From Lacticaseibacillus daqingensis (lineage in GTDB: Bacteria > Bacillota > Bacilli > Lactobacillales > Lactobacillaceae): 48,701 nt of DNA. How positions within the stretch are numbered: the first letter of the stretch is position 1; the number at the start of each line of letters is the position of its first letter. The position numbers were made by a program, and so were the translations under genes. Where the stretch lies: positions 1 to 48,701 of the forward strand of contig NZ_RHOH01000015.1 of NCBI RefSeq assembly GCF_003946115.1, written 5' to 3'. This document shows, in pieces, positions 16,220 through 24,197 of the stretch. The notes beneath the pieces were generated by a model. That model was not told the DNA's origin and did no database searches. It saw only the letters and a program-made list of their open reading frames with translations.

Positions 16220-16300
16220 AGAAAAGGCTTGGGGCGTACTTGGGCCCGAGTGCTTAGGCGTGGCTAGCCGCTTCCGCGTTGCGCCACGTAGCTCGACGAA
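16220..16300 (+). repeat. Palindromic repeat, partial (copy 5)
   Basis: Contains GGCGTGGCTAGCCGCTTCCG, as in copy 2, and ends GCGCCACGTAGCTCGACGAA as in copies 1 and 6. It lacks the CCAGAGCG start, so it looks like a recombinant or truncated member. Confidence 0.7.
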
Positions 16301-16302
16301 AA

Positions 16303-16425
16303 CCAGAGCGAAGTGGCGCGGTTATGAGGGTTGGGCTAAGACAGCCTGACGCTTGCGCCCGCGCTTAGGCGCGAGTGGCAGGATGGCTTAGACCGCACCC
16401 TCATGCGCCACGTAGCTCGACGAAA
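16303..16425 (+). repeat. Palindromic repeat, long form (copy 6)
   Basis: Nearly base-for-base the same as copy 1 at 1913-2034, including the central CAGCCTGACGCTTGCGCCCG. Paired differences (ATAAGGG/CCCTTAT in copy 1, ATGAGGG/CCCTCAT here) are compensatory and keep the palindrome. Confidence 0.87.
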
Positions 16426-16638
16426 ACTGGCAGTAGCAATCCCGTCACAACACGTGCAGGTGCAAAAGCCCTCGGCAAAAATAACCCTATCCCTCCTATT
16501 ATAGAATGCTTGTTCCCCTAACGGAACCCTCACCTTGAATCTCCCCCCTGAACAGGCTATCATGAGCCTATTACAGAAAACTCGCGCGAAACGCCTGCAG
16601 TTCGCGGCGCTGCGTGAATGAATGAAGGAACGGTGACC

Positions 16639-17283
16639 ATGCAAATCAATGTGAATGCATTTCAAGAGGCGATTTTAGCTGGCAACTACGAAACTGCGGT
16701 GACGGCCATCACCCCGGAGACCTTGGCCCAAACCACGCTGGCCGAAGCCATGACCCCGGTGTTTGCGGCCTTTGACGCTGCGATCGACGCCGGCAAGTTG
16801 GTGCAGGCTGACCTGGTGATCGAAAGCGCCGAGCCGACCACGGTGCGGCTGGAAACTGGCGTGATCAACCTGCCGTTTGCCGACAGTAAAAAGGTCAACA
16901 ACTTCCTCGACGAAGCCGAGCTGGTGCCGCTGACCATCAACCTGATCGTCAGCTCGCCGTACGTGAACCAGTCTGGCCTGCGCATCGACCGTGTGGCTAC
17001 GGCCGACACGTACGTCGCCGCCCCGGCCGCTCAGCAGGCCGCGATCGTGGCCAGTGTGAGCGAAAAACTGATCCGCATCGAGGCCGAGCGCACCGCGCCG
17101 AAGCCGGTGGCCAAGCCTTCCCCAGCGCAGGCGGCCACGAAGCGAACCACCACGCGCCGCACCGCGACCAAGAAGCCCGCAGCCAAGAAAGCTACCACCA
17201 AGCCGACCGCGAAGAAACCCGCCGCAAAGAAGCCGGCGGCCAAGAAGACCACGCGCAAGCCTGCCGCGAAGAAGGCCGATTAG
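16639..17283 (+). CDS. Protein with histone H1-like Lys/Ala/Pro-rich tail
   Basis: A 214-residue protein of two parts. Residues 1 to about 150 form an acidic, probably globular domain that I do not recognise. Residues about 151-214 are a basic tail built from KKPAAKK, TTKPT and KKTTRKPAAKK units, similar to eukaryotic histone H1 and bacterial H1-like nucleoid proteins. Such tails bind DNA or RNA nonspecifically, so a nucleoid- or nucleic-acid-associated role is inferred. ATG 16639 follows AAGGAA; an in-frame ATG at 16618 is less well placed. The stop is immediately followed by the ATG of a TauE-type membrane protein, which suggests co-translation although no functional link is obvious. Confidence 0.72.
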   Translation: MQINVNAFQEAILAGNYETAVTAITPETLAQTTLAEAMTPVFAAFDAAIDAGKLVQADLVIESAEPTTVRLETGVINLPFADSKKVNNFLDEAELVPLTINLIVSSPYVNQSGLRIDRVATADTYVAAPAAQQAAIVASVSEKLIRIEAERTAPKPVAKPSPAQAATKRTTTRRTATKKPAAKKATTKPTAKKPAAKKPAAKKTTRKPAAKKAD

Positions 17284-18129
17284 ATGGTCGTGCAGAGCTT
17301 GCTGTTGATGGGCGTCGGCGTGTTTGCCGGCATCCTCGGGGCGCTTTTGGGGCTGGGCGGCGGCATCATCATCACGCCGGTGCTGACGCTGATCATGGGC
17401 CTGCCGATCCAATACGCAATCGCGGCCAGCGTGATCGCCGTGATCGCCACGAGCTCCGGTGCCACGATCGCCTACCTCAAAGATGAGATGCTGAACCTGC
17501 GCGTGGCGATGTTTCTGGAGATCGCGACCACCATCGGGGCGGTGCTCGGGGCGGTCGTGACCGGGTTGGTCAATGCGCAGGTGCTGTTCGTGCTGTTTGG
17601 CGCGCTGCTCCTGTTTTCCGTTTACAACATGATCCGCAAGATGCGCCGCGGCCCGGAGCGGGCCAAAAACGCGGTGCCGGACGCCGCGGCGGCCAAGTTG
17701 CGGCTCAACGGGGCGTATTTTGACCAAAACACCCAGACCGAGGTCAACTACCAGGTGACCAACGTGCCGGGCGGGTTTGCGATGATGTTTGGCGCCGGGC
17801 TGGCCTCGGGGCTGCTCGGCATCGGCTCTGGCGCGTTCAAGGTGCTGGCGATGGACACGATCATGAAAATGCCGCTCAAGCCGTCGACCGCCACCTCCAA
17901 CCTGATGATGGGCGTGACCGGGGCGGCCAGTGCGACGGTGTACTTTTTTAACGGCAACCTGCAGCCGGTGATCGCCGCGCCGATCGCCATCGGCATCCTG
18001 GTCGGGGCGACGCTAGGCTCGCGGCTGATGCAGCGGCTGCCGACCAAGGTGTTGCGGCTGATCTTCATTCCGGTCATCACCTACATGAGCTTGCAGATGC
18101 TGCTGAAAGGATTCGGGGTGCTCAACTGA
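17284..18129 (+). CDS. TauE/SafE-family membrane exporter
   Basis: A 281-residue integral membrane protein of the TauE/SafE (DUF81) family, with about eight hydrophobic segments. The repeated family signature appears twice: GALLGLGGGIIITPVLTL near residue 20 and SGLLGIGSGAFKVLAMDTIM near residue 180. Relatives export sulfite, sulfoacetate or other organosulfur anions; the substrate is not evident here. It starts at the base after the preceding stop, and its own stop overlaps the next start by one base (TGATG), so three genes are read together. A DUF1634 partner downstream is a recurrent arrangement of this family. Confidence 0.88.
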   Translation: MVVQSLLLMGVGVFAGILGALLGLGGGIIITPVLTLIMGLPIQYAIAASVIAVIATSSGATIAYLKDEMLNLRVAMFLEIATTIGAVLGAVVTGLVNAQVLFVLFGALLLFSVYNMIRKMRRGPERAKNAVPDAAAAKLRLNGAYFDQNTQTEVNYQVTNVPGGFAMMFGAGLASGLLGIGSGAFKVLAMDTIMKMPLKPSTATSNLMMGVTGAASATVYFFNGNLQPVIAAPIAIGILVGATLGSRLMQRLPTKVLRLIFIPVITYMSLQMLLKGFGVLN

Positions 18130-18494
18130 TGGATGCCAAAATGAAAGACGAAATTGAAGCCATCGAGCTGATCATCGGCAAAATTCTGCGCATCGGCGTG
18201 CTGATCGCGGCCGCCGTGATCCTGATCGGCCTGGGGCTGCTTTTCGTGACCGGCACCGGCTATCCGGCCGGTGTGCACCCGAGCCGCCCTGCGGCCATTT
18301 TGGCCGGCGTTGCGGCGGGCAAGTCGTACGCGGTGCTGATGCTGGGGCTGTTCTTGCTCATCCTGACGCCGGTGCTGCGCGTGGTGGTGTCCATCTACGC
18401 GTTTGCCAAGGAAAACGACCGGCTGTACGCCTGGATCACCACCGCAGTCCTGATCATTCTGCTCGGGGCGATGGGGATCGGCTACCTCGGCTAG
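18129..18494 (+). CDS. DUF1634 membrane protein
   Basis: A 121-residue protein with three hydrophobic segments (about 22-42, 62-88 and 100-118) and the DUF1634-like loop GYPAGVHPSRPAAI. DUF1634 proteins regularly follow TauE/SafE genes and may be accessory subunits; the function is unproven. Its ATG shares one base with the upstream stop. A terminator begins a few bases after its own stop, ending the operon. Confidence 0.8.
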   Translation: MDAKMKDEIEAIELIIGKILRIGVLIAAAVILIGLGLLFVTGTGYPAGVHPSRPAAILAGVAAGKSYAVLMLGLFLLILTPVLRVVVSIYAFAKENDRLYAWITTAVLIILLGAMGIGYLG

Positions 18495-18497
18495 ACG

Positions 18498-18526
18498 AAG
18501 GCCTGCGCAAAGTCGCGGGCCTTTTT
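18498..18526 (+). terminator. Terminator of the TauE operon
   Basis: AAGGCCTGCG pairs with CGCGGGCCTT over ten positions around a six-base loop, followed by TTTTT. Confidence 0.9.
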
Positions 18527-18597
18527 GCTTGCGCTTTGGCGCACAATGCGTCACGCTTACAAGGAAGTGAGCAAAGTTCTCAAAGGAGGAAAATCCA

Positions 18598-19527
18598 ATG
18601 AAATCTGCCAATATTATCCTGATCGGTGACGGCGCCATCGGTTCCAGCTACGCCTTCAACTGCCTGACCACCGGCGTCGGCAAGAGCATCGGCATCATCG
18701 ACGTCAACCGCGAGCGCGTGCAGGGGGATGTCGAGGACCTGGCCGACGCCCTGCCGTACGTGTCCCAGAAAAACATCTACGCGGCCAGCTACGAGGACTG
18801 CCGCTACGCCGACATCGTCGTGATCACGGCCGGCGTGGCCCAGAAGCCGGGCGAGACGCGCCTGCAGCTGCTGCAGAAAAACGCTGCGATCATCACCAGC
18901 ATCACCAAGTCCATCATGGCCAACGACTTTGACGGCATCATCCTGGTGGCCTCCAACCCCGTGGACATTTTGACCGAGCTCGTGTTGCGCCTGTCCGGCC
19001 TGCCGAAGAACCAGGTGCTGGGCTCTGGCACCGCCCTGGACACCGCACGCCTGCGCTCGGAAATTGGGCGCCGCTACAACGTTGACGTGCGCTCCGTTCA
19101 CGGCTACATCATGGGCGAGCACGGCGACTCCGAGTTCCCGGTGTGGGACTTCACCACCATCGGCGGCCAGCCGATCCGCGAGTACGTGCCGGCCAACCGA
19201 CTTGACGCGGACCTTGAGGCGATCAGCACCCAAGTCAAAACCGCCGCCTACTCGATCATCCAAAAGAAGGGCGCGACCTTCTACGGCATCGCGGCCAGCC
19301 TCACCCGTCTGACCGCCGCCGTACTGAACGACGACCGCGCCGCCTTTGCCATGTCCGTGCATCTCGACGGCGAATACGGCCTGCACGATGTGTCGATCGG
19401 CGTCCCGGTGCTGCTCGGTGCCAACGGTCTGGCCCGCATCATCGAGCTGGACCTGAACGATGCCGACATGAAGCGGCTGCGCGACTCTGCGGAGATCCTC
19501 AAAGCCAATCTGCAGTCGGTGCTTTAG
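18598..19527 (+). CDS. ldh: L-lactate dehydrogenase
   Basis: A 309-residue NAD-dependent L-lactate dehydrogenase that reduces pyruvate to L-lactate and regenerates NAD+. The Rossmann glycine motif GDGAIGSSY lies at 10-18. Substrate-loop residue Gln82 (the classical position 102) with Arg88 favours pyruvate over malate. Arg151 in LDTARLR binds the carboxylate, and His175 in GEHGDSEFPVW is catalytic. AAAGGAGG lies just before ATG 18598. Related hydroxyisocaproate dehydrogenases share this fold, so a secondary LDH or HicDH role is not excluded. The gene stands alone between terminators. Confidence 0.92.
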   Translation: MKSANIILIGDGAIGSSYAFNCLTTGVGKSIGIIDVNRERVQGDVEDLADALPYVSQKNIYAASYEDCRYADIVVITAGVAQKPGETRLQLLQKNAAIITSITKSIMANDFDGIILVASNPVDILTELVLRLSGLPKNQVLGSGTALDTARLRSEIGRRYNVDVRSVHGYIMGEHGDSEFPVWDFTTIGGQPIREYVPANRLDADLEAISTQVKTAAYSIIQKKGATFYGIAASLTRLTAAVLNDDRAAFAMSVHLDGEYGLHDVSIGVPVLLGANGLARIIELDLNDADMKRLRDSAEILKANLQSVL

Positions 19528-19542
19528 TTTAGACGTGCGATG

Positions 19543-19575
19543 AAGCCAGCCTGAAGGGGTTGGCTTTTTATTTTT
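19543..19575 (+). terminator. Terminator of ldh
   Basis: AAGCCAGCC pairs with GGTTGGCTT, followed by TTTATTTTT. Confidence 0.88.
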
Positions 19576-19616
19576 AGATCAATCAGAGTGATTTGTTGAC
19601 GAGTGTGTAAATAACG

Positions 19617-19644
19617 TTGACATTGTCATCAAAAATGGTATTAT
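19617..19644 (+). promoter_or_regulatory. Promoter and likely operator of the toxin-antitoxin operon
   Basis: TTGACA (19617-19622), a 16-base spacer and TATTAT (19639-19644). The -35 box is embedded in TGACA-T-TGTCA (19618-19628), a perfect inverted repeat around one base, suited to repression by the antitoxin. Confidence 0.68.
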
Positions 19645-19668
19645 ACCTAAATAAAAGGAGGGATAGAT

Positions 19669-19959
19669 ATGACGACGAAGATGACACCAAAAGACAAGCG
19701 CGTCACGATTCAGGCGCGAACGGATGCTGAGACGAAGGAACAGGCGCGGCAAACGTTTGAGGCCATGGGGATGGATCTTAGCACGGGGATCAATATTTAT
19801 CTCAAACAAGTTGTGCGTGAGGGACGCTTGCCGTTTACGCCAAGTGCCGCTGATCCACTGGAAGCGACGTTAGCCGACGCCTTGGCTGACGTGAAGGCTG
19901 GCCGAACTGAGCGCTATCAAAGCATGACCGATTATCAGGCGGCAATGGATCAATTATGA
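19669..19959 (+). CDS. RelB/DinJ-family antitoxin
   Basis: A 96-residue protein. The N-terminal RVTIQARTDAETKEQARQTF and the following GMDLSTGINIYLKQVV form the ribbon-helix-helix DNA-binding module of RelB/DinJ antitoxins. The C-terminal acidic, flexible part would wrap the toxin. It is expected to neutralise the downstream ribosome-dependent RNase and to repress its own promoter. AAAGGAGGG precedes ATG 19669. The ATG of the toxin overlaps its stop by four bases, the usual coupling in such pairs. Base composition is a little lower in GC than the surrounding housekeeping genes, consistent with mobility. Confidence 0.88.
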   Translation: MTTKMTPKDKRVTIQARTDAETKEQARQTFEAMGMDLSTGINIYLKQVVREGRLPFTPSAADPLEATLADALADVKAGRTERYQSMTDYQAAMDQL

Positions 19960-20243
19960 GAGCCATTGAACTGACGGCCACGTACAAGAAGCAATATAAA
20001 CGCCTTAAGCGCGCAGGGTGGAACATGACGCTACTGGATCAGACGATCAATGCGCTGGTCACGGAGAACGTCGCTGAGTTGACGCGGTTGTGGGACCATG
20101 AGCTGAAGGGGAATAAGCGAGGAATTCGCTCGCACGTTGGCCAGCGTGCGAGCGATTGGGTCGTTGAATATACCCTTGAGGAAGATGGGACGCTTGTTTT
20201 GCTACTTCAGACGGGTTCGCATCATCGGGTTTTGAGGCTGTGA
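19956..20243 (+). CDS. YafQ-family mRNA interferase toxin
   Basis: A 95-residue RelE-superfamily toxin. It opens with YKKQYKRLKRAGWNMTLLDQ, and WDHELKGNKRGIRSHVG is the substrate-binding stretch of YafQ-like toxins. The motif SDWVVEYTL forms the strand after it. A C-terminal GSHHRVLRL places His89/His90 at the usual catalytic end. It would cut mRNA in the ribosome during stress when the DinJ-like antitoxin is degraded. Length and overlap with the antitoxin gene are typical, and the frame is intact. Confidence 0.87.
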   Translation: MRAIELTATYKKQYKRLKRAGWNMTLLDQTINALVTENVAELTRLWDHELKGNKRGIRSHVGQRASDWVVEYTLEEDGTLVLLLQTGSHHRVLRL

Positions 20244-20409
20244 GGATGCGCGTGTAAAAAATACGGGCCTTTGCGTTCGAGAGAAATCAAAAATGCCACA
20301 TTATTACCGTGGCGCGTCTAGATATTAAGCGCATCTCGTATATTTTTGTCGTAAAAAAAATAAGTTCTTCATTCGTAGTGAATTAACCGCACACTGCGAT
20401 AGAGCCAAG

Positions 20410-20438
20410 CGAGCGTCTTTGTGAGAGGCTCGTTTTTT
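20410..20438 (+). terminator. Probable terminator downstream of the toxin gene
   Basis: CGAGC/GCTCG with an inner TCT/AGA stem, followed by TTTTTT. It lies about 170 bases after the toxin stop. I see nothing coding in between. Confidence 0.65.
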
Positions 20439-20496
20439 CGTGTTTGGATTTTAGTTCGAGTAAGTACAATTACAGATGATTTGAACGTACAGGAAA

Positions 20497-20520
20497 GGCC
20501 AGCGTCATTAGGCGCTGGCC
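20497..20520 (-). terminator. Terminator of the murQ-nanE-rpiR unit
   Basis: GGCCAGCG pairs with CGCTGGCC. On the minus strand it is followed by TTTCC. The T-run is weak, but the hairpin sits 20 bases past the last gene. Confidence 0.65.
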
Positions 20521-20541
20521 AGATAGTGGGAGCTAGATTAA

Positions 20542-21399
20542 TTAATGTTTGTTACTTCGCTTGTATTTCATGACGGCATTTCTTAACTCGTAGAATTCAT
20601 CAACAACTTTGTCGCCAATCGTCTCATAAAGACCCATGAATAGTGTATCTACAACAGCTAATTGCGAAATGCGCGTCCCCATGTTGCCGACACGGAATAC
20701 GTCTTCGAGTACGGGGGTTGAGAGTACGATATCGGCTAGTTTTGTCAGTGAAGATTTTTGCAGTGTCGTGATGGCGATCACCGTGATCCCCTGAGTCTTA
20801 GCAAATTCCGTTAGTTGAATGATCTCTTCGGTTTCACCACTCGTAGAAATTAGAATTAGTGGATCTCCAGGGCTCATTGACAAGATGATTGAGAGCATGT
20901 AATGAAAATCTGCGTGTGTTCTAACGTGTAGACGCAACTTTGTGAGTTTGTGAGTTAAATCTTCAGCCACGATAAGCGAGGCACCAACGCCAAAGACGGC
21001 GATAGCAGTACTGTCTTTGACTACATCGATTGCGGCTTGGACTTGCTTAAGATCGAGTGTCTCAGTGAGCCCATCGACGGCCTGGCGATCGAGTGCGGTT
21101 GCGTTGTAGAAAGATTCGGCAAGCGTCAGCTGACCGATATGTTCCTTCTGAACAAGATTGAATCGGAAGCCATCCTCACTGCTCATTTCTTGAGTTAACC
21201 GGATCTTAAAATCCTTGAATCCTTTAATCCCAAAATGTTGGCAAAATCGAACAACACTGGCTTTGCTTACACCGGCGCCTAAGGCAAACTGATTGATTGT
21301 CATATGAACAATCTGACTAGCATTGGCTAGTACGTAATCGGCAATCTTACTTTCACGATCAGATAGGTTCTCGGATTCCTTGATGCGGTTAAGTAGCAT
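20542..21399 (-). CDS. RpiR/MurR-family regulator of the amino-sugar operon
   Basis: A 285-residue regulator. The N-terminal HTH_6 domain (about 1-75) contains NQFALGAGVSKASVVRFCQHFG. A SIS sugar-phosphate isomerase domain (about 115-260) contains IAVFGVGASLIVAEDL and LILISTSGETEEII, and would bind a phosphosugar such as MurNAc-6-P, ManNAc-6-P or GlcNAc-6-P. ATG 21399 follows AGGAAG. It is the last gene of the murQ unit. The twin GAACTAAGTTTC sites at the murQ promoter are its most likely operators. Whether it activates or represses cannot be decided from sequence. Confidence 0.88.
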   Translation of the reverse strand: MLLNRIKESENLSDRESKIADYVLANASQIVHMTINQFALGAGVSKASVVRFCQHFGIKGFKDFKIRLTQEMSSEDGFRFNLVQKEHIGQLTLAESFYNATALDRQAVDGLTETLDLKQVQAAIDVVKDSTAIAVFGVGASLIVAEDLTHKLTKLRLHVRTHADFHYMLSIILSMSPGDPLILISTSGETEEIIQLTEFAKTQGITVIAITTLQKSSLTKLADIVLSTPVLEDVFRVGNMGTRISQLAVVDTLFMGLYETIGDKVVDEFYELRNAVMKYKRSNKH

Positions 21400-21410
21400 C
21401 TAATCACTTC

Positions 21411-22103
21411 CTAGTTCAGGTTTGTAATTGACTCCACAAACCCCTTCGTAATGACCTCAGGACGGGTAATGGCGGAACCAATTACCACACTGGTTGCGCC
21501 AGCTCTATAAGCGGCCCTGAGTTCATCATGGGTGAGGATATGGCCCTCAGCTATCACTGGAACACCGAGAGTTGTCATGTCGCGTATTAAGGTTGGATTG
21601 AAGACGGAGTTGCCCTCAGACTCTTTTGTGTAGCCAGCGAGTGTTGAAGAAACGATATCTACGCCACTTGCTACAGAATACCTTGCACTCTCTAGATTAT
21701 CACAGTCTGCCATAATCATGACATTTGGAAATTTTTTATGCATCTCCGAGACGATATCTGGGAGTGTTGCGTTATCCGGTCGCACTCGTTGCGTACCATC
21801 AAGCGCAACGATATCGGCTCCGGCAAGCGCAATAGCCTCTGCGCTGGAGAAGGTTGGAGTGATGTATACGTCAAACCCATCGTACCACTGCTTGTAGATA
21901 CCGATAACCGGAAGATTAACCTTATCCTTAATGGCGCGAATATTTTCAGGCTCAGTAGCTCGAATTCCTACTGCGCCACCGCGCTCGGCAGCATCGGCAA
22001 AAGCTGCCATAATTTCTTGGCCGTACATTGCCCAACCTTTGCGCGCCTGACAAGAGACAATCAGGCCATTATGCAGTTTTTCCAACATCTTTTGATTTAA
22101 CAT
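21411..22103 (-). CDS. nanE: N-acetylmannosamine-6-phosphate 2-epimerase
   Basis: A 230-residue TIM-barrel epimerase that converts ManNAc-6-P to GlcNAc-6-P. Typical NanE features are LIVSCQARKGWAM at the N-terminus, VIGIYKQWYDG with the catalytic lysine, YITPTFSSAEAIALAGADIVALDGTQR (read in two parts) and PVIAEGHI with the catalytic glutamate. ATG 22103 with AGGAG is preferred over the in-frame GTG nine bases earlier. No nanA lyase or nanK kinase lies nearby. ManNAc-6-P would therefore come from PTS uptake of ManNAc, plausibly through the adjacent mannose-type PTS. Confidence 0.94.
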   Translation of the reverse strand: MLNQKMLEKLHNGLIVSCQARKGWAMYGQEIMAAFADAAERGGAVGIRATEPENIRAIKDKVNLPVIGIYKQWYDGFDVYITPTFSSAEAIALAGADIVALDGTQRVRPDNATLPDIVSEMHKKFPNVMIMADCDNLESARYSVASGVDIVSSTLAGYTKESEGNSVFNPTLIRDMTTLGVPVIAEGHILTHDELRAAYRAGATSVVIGSAITRPEVITKGFVESITNLN

Positions 22104-22124
22104 ATCTGACACTCCTATTTGCGA

Positions 22125-23702
22125 TTAGAGAATACCAAGTAACTTACCGCCAAGACCGATAATGAAGCAGATCAGCATCAGCCAGTAGATCGCCTTTGTG
22201 TTTTTCTTCAGGCCAAGATAGAACAGTAAGGTGATCAGCAGTGGCAATAAGCTTGGGAAAATCTGGTCCAAAAGCGCCTGTAATTCAATGGTTTTTCCGG
22301 CGCTCACCCATTTTGCAGTCAGCTTAATCGCGACGAAGTTAACAACCATTGCACCAGTTACCATCATGCCGACGATAGTAGCGCCTTGAACGAACTTTTG
22401 AATTAAATCGGAGTTCTTCATTTTGCTGATCAGCTTGACGCCAAATTTATAGCCCCAGAAGATTCCGAAGTAACGAGAAGCGATATTTAGTGCAACGTTT
22501 GGCACGATAAAGAGAATGGGGCCGAGGATATTACCATTCATTGCTAATCCTGCGCCAATTGCAGCGAAAATCGTCATAAAGGTTGCTTTGAATACCGAGT
22601 CGCCGATACCGGACAGCGGACCCATAAGGGCAGTCTTAGTGGAAGTGATAGTGGCGTCAGTAATTGGTTTTCCCAAAGCCTTCTGTTCTTCCAGTGCAGC
22701 GGAGACGCCCAATACAATTTGTGCGGTATATGGGTGGCAGTTGAAGAATTCATTATGGCGTTTGAGCGCTTCGATGTATTCTGCTTTATCTGTGTACAGA
22801 CGACGGAGAACTGGTACCATCGCGAAGTCAATTCCCAAGCTCATGTAGCGTTCATAGTTAATTGTTGACATGCTGAAGAATGAACGCCAGAACACATGCC
22901 ACAGATCCTTTCGGGTCAGTAAATGTTGTTCATCAGAATTGGTTGCAGTTTCTGTTTTTGTTTCAGAGGTAGCTTCGTTTGACTTGCTAATCGATGCAAT
23001 ACCAACAGCAACCGCAAGCCCAAGAAGAGAGATGGCAAGGACGTTGAGTTTCAGATAAACAGCGAGGACAAAGCCAGCAAGGAAAAAGCCCCAGTACCGA
23101 TTGAAGTCCATCATTTTCAGGAGCATTGCCATCCCGATGGCTGGAAGTAGACCTGCAGCAATTGATAGGCCACCCGATACCCAGGCCGGCATTGCGTCAT
23201 TGATACCTTTAACGAAGCCACTACCGAAGTGAATCGCGAGGAAGGATGCGATGAAGAAGATGGCGAAAAATACTAATATACCGGATAGATGAAGTAACTC
23301 CATCCGTTTGGTGTCACCTTTTTCGATTGCCTTATCCGCACGGTGAACTAGATAGATGTTGACGTTCCAAGCAAGCATAATCAGAAATTGGGCAAGAATG
23401 CCGATAGGTAAAGCCAGTGAGATCCCTAGTGAAGTGGAATGTGACTCAATGGCGTAGATGGTGCCAATAATACCGGCAATCTGTGCGTTTGGTGGTACGG
23501 AACCACCAATGGGCAGTACACCCATGAACATGAGCTCAACACTCGCGCCCACAATAAGGCCAGTGTGAAGATCGCCCATGAGAAGACCAATTAGCGGGCC
23601 GGCGAAGATTGGCCGACTAATCATCCAGTACCCAAATCCGTAATTTTCAGTAATAAGTGCAGCAACGAAAATACTTAGTAGAATGGATGCCATTATTGAC
23701 AT
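22125..23702 (-). CDS. Mannose-type PTS permease, IIC and IID fused
   Basis: A 525-residue membrane protein combining two normally separate subunits. Residues 1 to about 235 are a IIC domain (ITENYGFGYWMISRPIFAGP, GASVELMFMGVLPIGGSVPP). A short hydrophilic linker rich in Ser, Glu and Thr (about 236-258) follows. From about 260 a IID domain begins with LLTRKDLWHVFWRSFFSMST and includes RHNEFFNCHPYTAQIVLGV and MGPLSGIGDSVF. It forms the sugar channel of a mannose-family PTS. GGAGG precedes the ATG. The partner IIB lies just upstream, but no mannose-type IIA is in the locus. Substrate is inferred as ManNAc or a related amino sugar from nanE and murQ. Confidence 0.9.
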   Translation of the reverse strand: MSIMASILLSIFVAALITENYGFGYWMISRPIFAGPLIGLLMGDLHTGLIVGASVELMFMGVLPIGGSVPPNAQIAGIIGTIYAIESHSTSLGISLALPIGILAQFLIMLAWNVNIYLVHRADKAIEKGDTKRMELLHLSGILVFFAIFFIASFLAIHFGSGFVKGINDAMPAWVSGGLSIAAGLLPAIGMAMLLKMMDFNRYWGFFLAGFVLAVYLKLNVLAISLLGLAVAVGIASISKSNEATSETKTETATNSDEQHLLTRKDLWHVFWRSFFSMSTINYERYMSLGIDFAMVPVLRRLYTDKAEYIEALKRHNEFFNCHPYTAQIVLGVSAALEEQKALGKPITDATITSTKTALMGPLSGIGDSVFKATFMTIFAAIGAGLAMNGNILGPILFIVPNVALNIASRYFGIFWGYKFGVKLISKMKNSDLIQKFVQGATIVGMMVTGAMVVNFVAIKLTAKWVSAGKTIELQALLDQIFPSLLPLLITLLFYLGLKKNTKAIYWLMLICFIIGLGGKLLGIL

Positions 23703-23714
23703 GTTCGGTTCCTC

Positions 23715-24182
23715 CTAAAGTTTTTGTGCGAGATCTAATACGTTGTCTGATGGTGCTGTTCTCATATCCAGTAGCACGCCAAGGGTAGCTAGCTGTTTGA
23801 ATAAGGCGACTTCTTCTTCGTTTAGGTAAATTGTCTTGGCGTACTCTTTTCGATCGGATCGGAAATACATCCCACCGACATTGATTGATGAGATGTTGAC
23901 GCCGGCGGAGACAACATCAAGAATGACTTTTGGCCCTTTTACCACGATAAACGTTGAGGGGTAGTTAGGCTGACTGAGATAATCGATTGCTTCTTGCGTG
24001 TCAAAGGCAAGAAACTTTTTACCTGAGGGTACTGCCATCTCTAACAGATCTTTTTGAAATTCATCGTGTGCAACAACGTCATCAATCACCATATATTGAT
24101 CGGCTGGATAATCTTTAGACCAAGAGTAAGCAACCTGGCCGTGGATCAGACGTTCATCGATACGAATAAGTGCAATTCCCAT
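23715..24182 (-). CDS. Mannose-type PTS IIB component
   Basis: A 155-residue cytoplasmic phosphotransfer protein. His14 in RIDERLIHGQVAYSW is the residue that accepts phosphate from IIA and passes it to the sugar entering through IIC/IID. The remainder, including YMVIDDVVAHDEF and INVGGMYFRSDRKEY, fits the family. GGAGG precedes the ATG, and the stop lies 12 bases before the IIC-IID gene. The phosphate donor IIA must be encoded elsewhere or replaced by another IIA. Confidence 0.92.
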   Translation of the reverse strand: MGIALIRIDERLIHGQVAYSWSKDYPADQYMVIDDVVAHDEFQKDLLEMAVPSGKKFLAFDTQEAIDYLSQPNYPSTFIVVKGPKVILDVVSAGVNISSINVGGMYFRSDRKEYAKTIYLNEEEVALFKQLATLGVLLDMRTAPSDNVLDLAQKL

Positions 24183-24197
24183 GTGTTAGTCCTCCTG

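Noticed and set aside
17130-17275. Short repeated units that could suggest a CRISPR or tandem repeat
   Set aside because: They are in-frame codons for KPAAKK-type units of the H1-like tail; there are no spacers.
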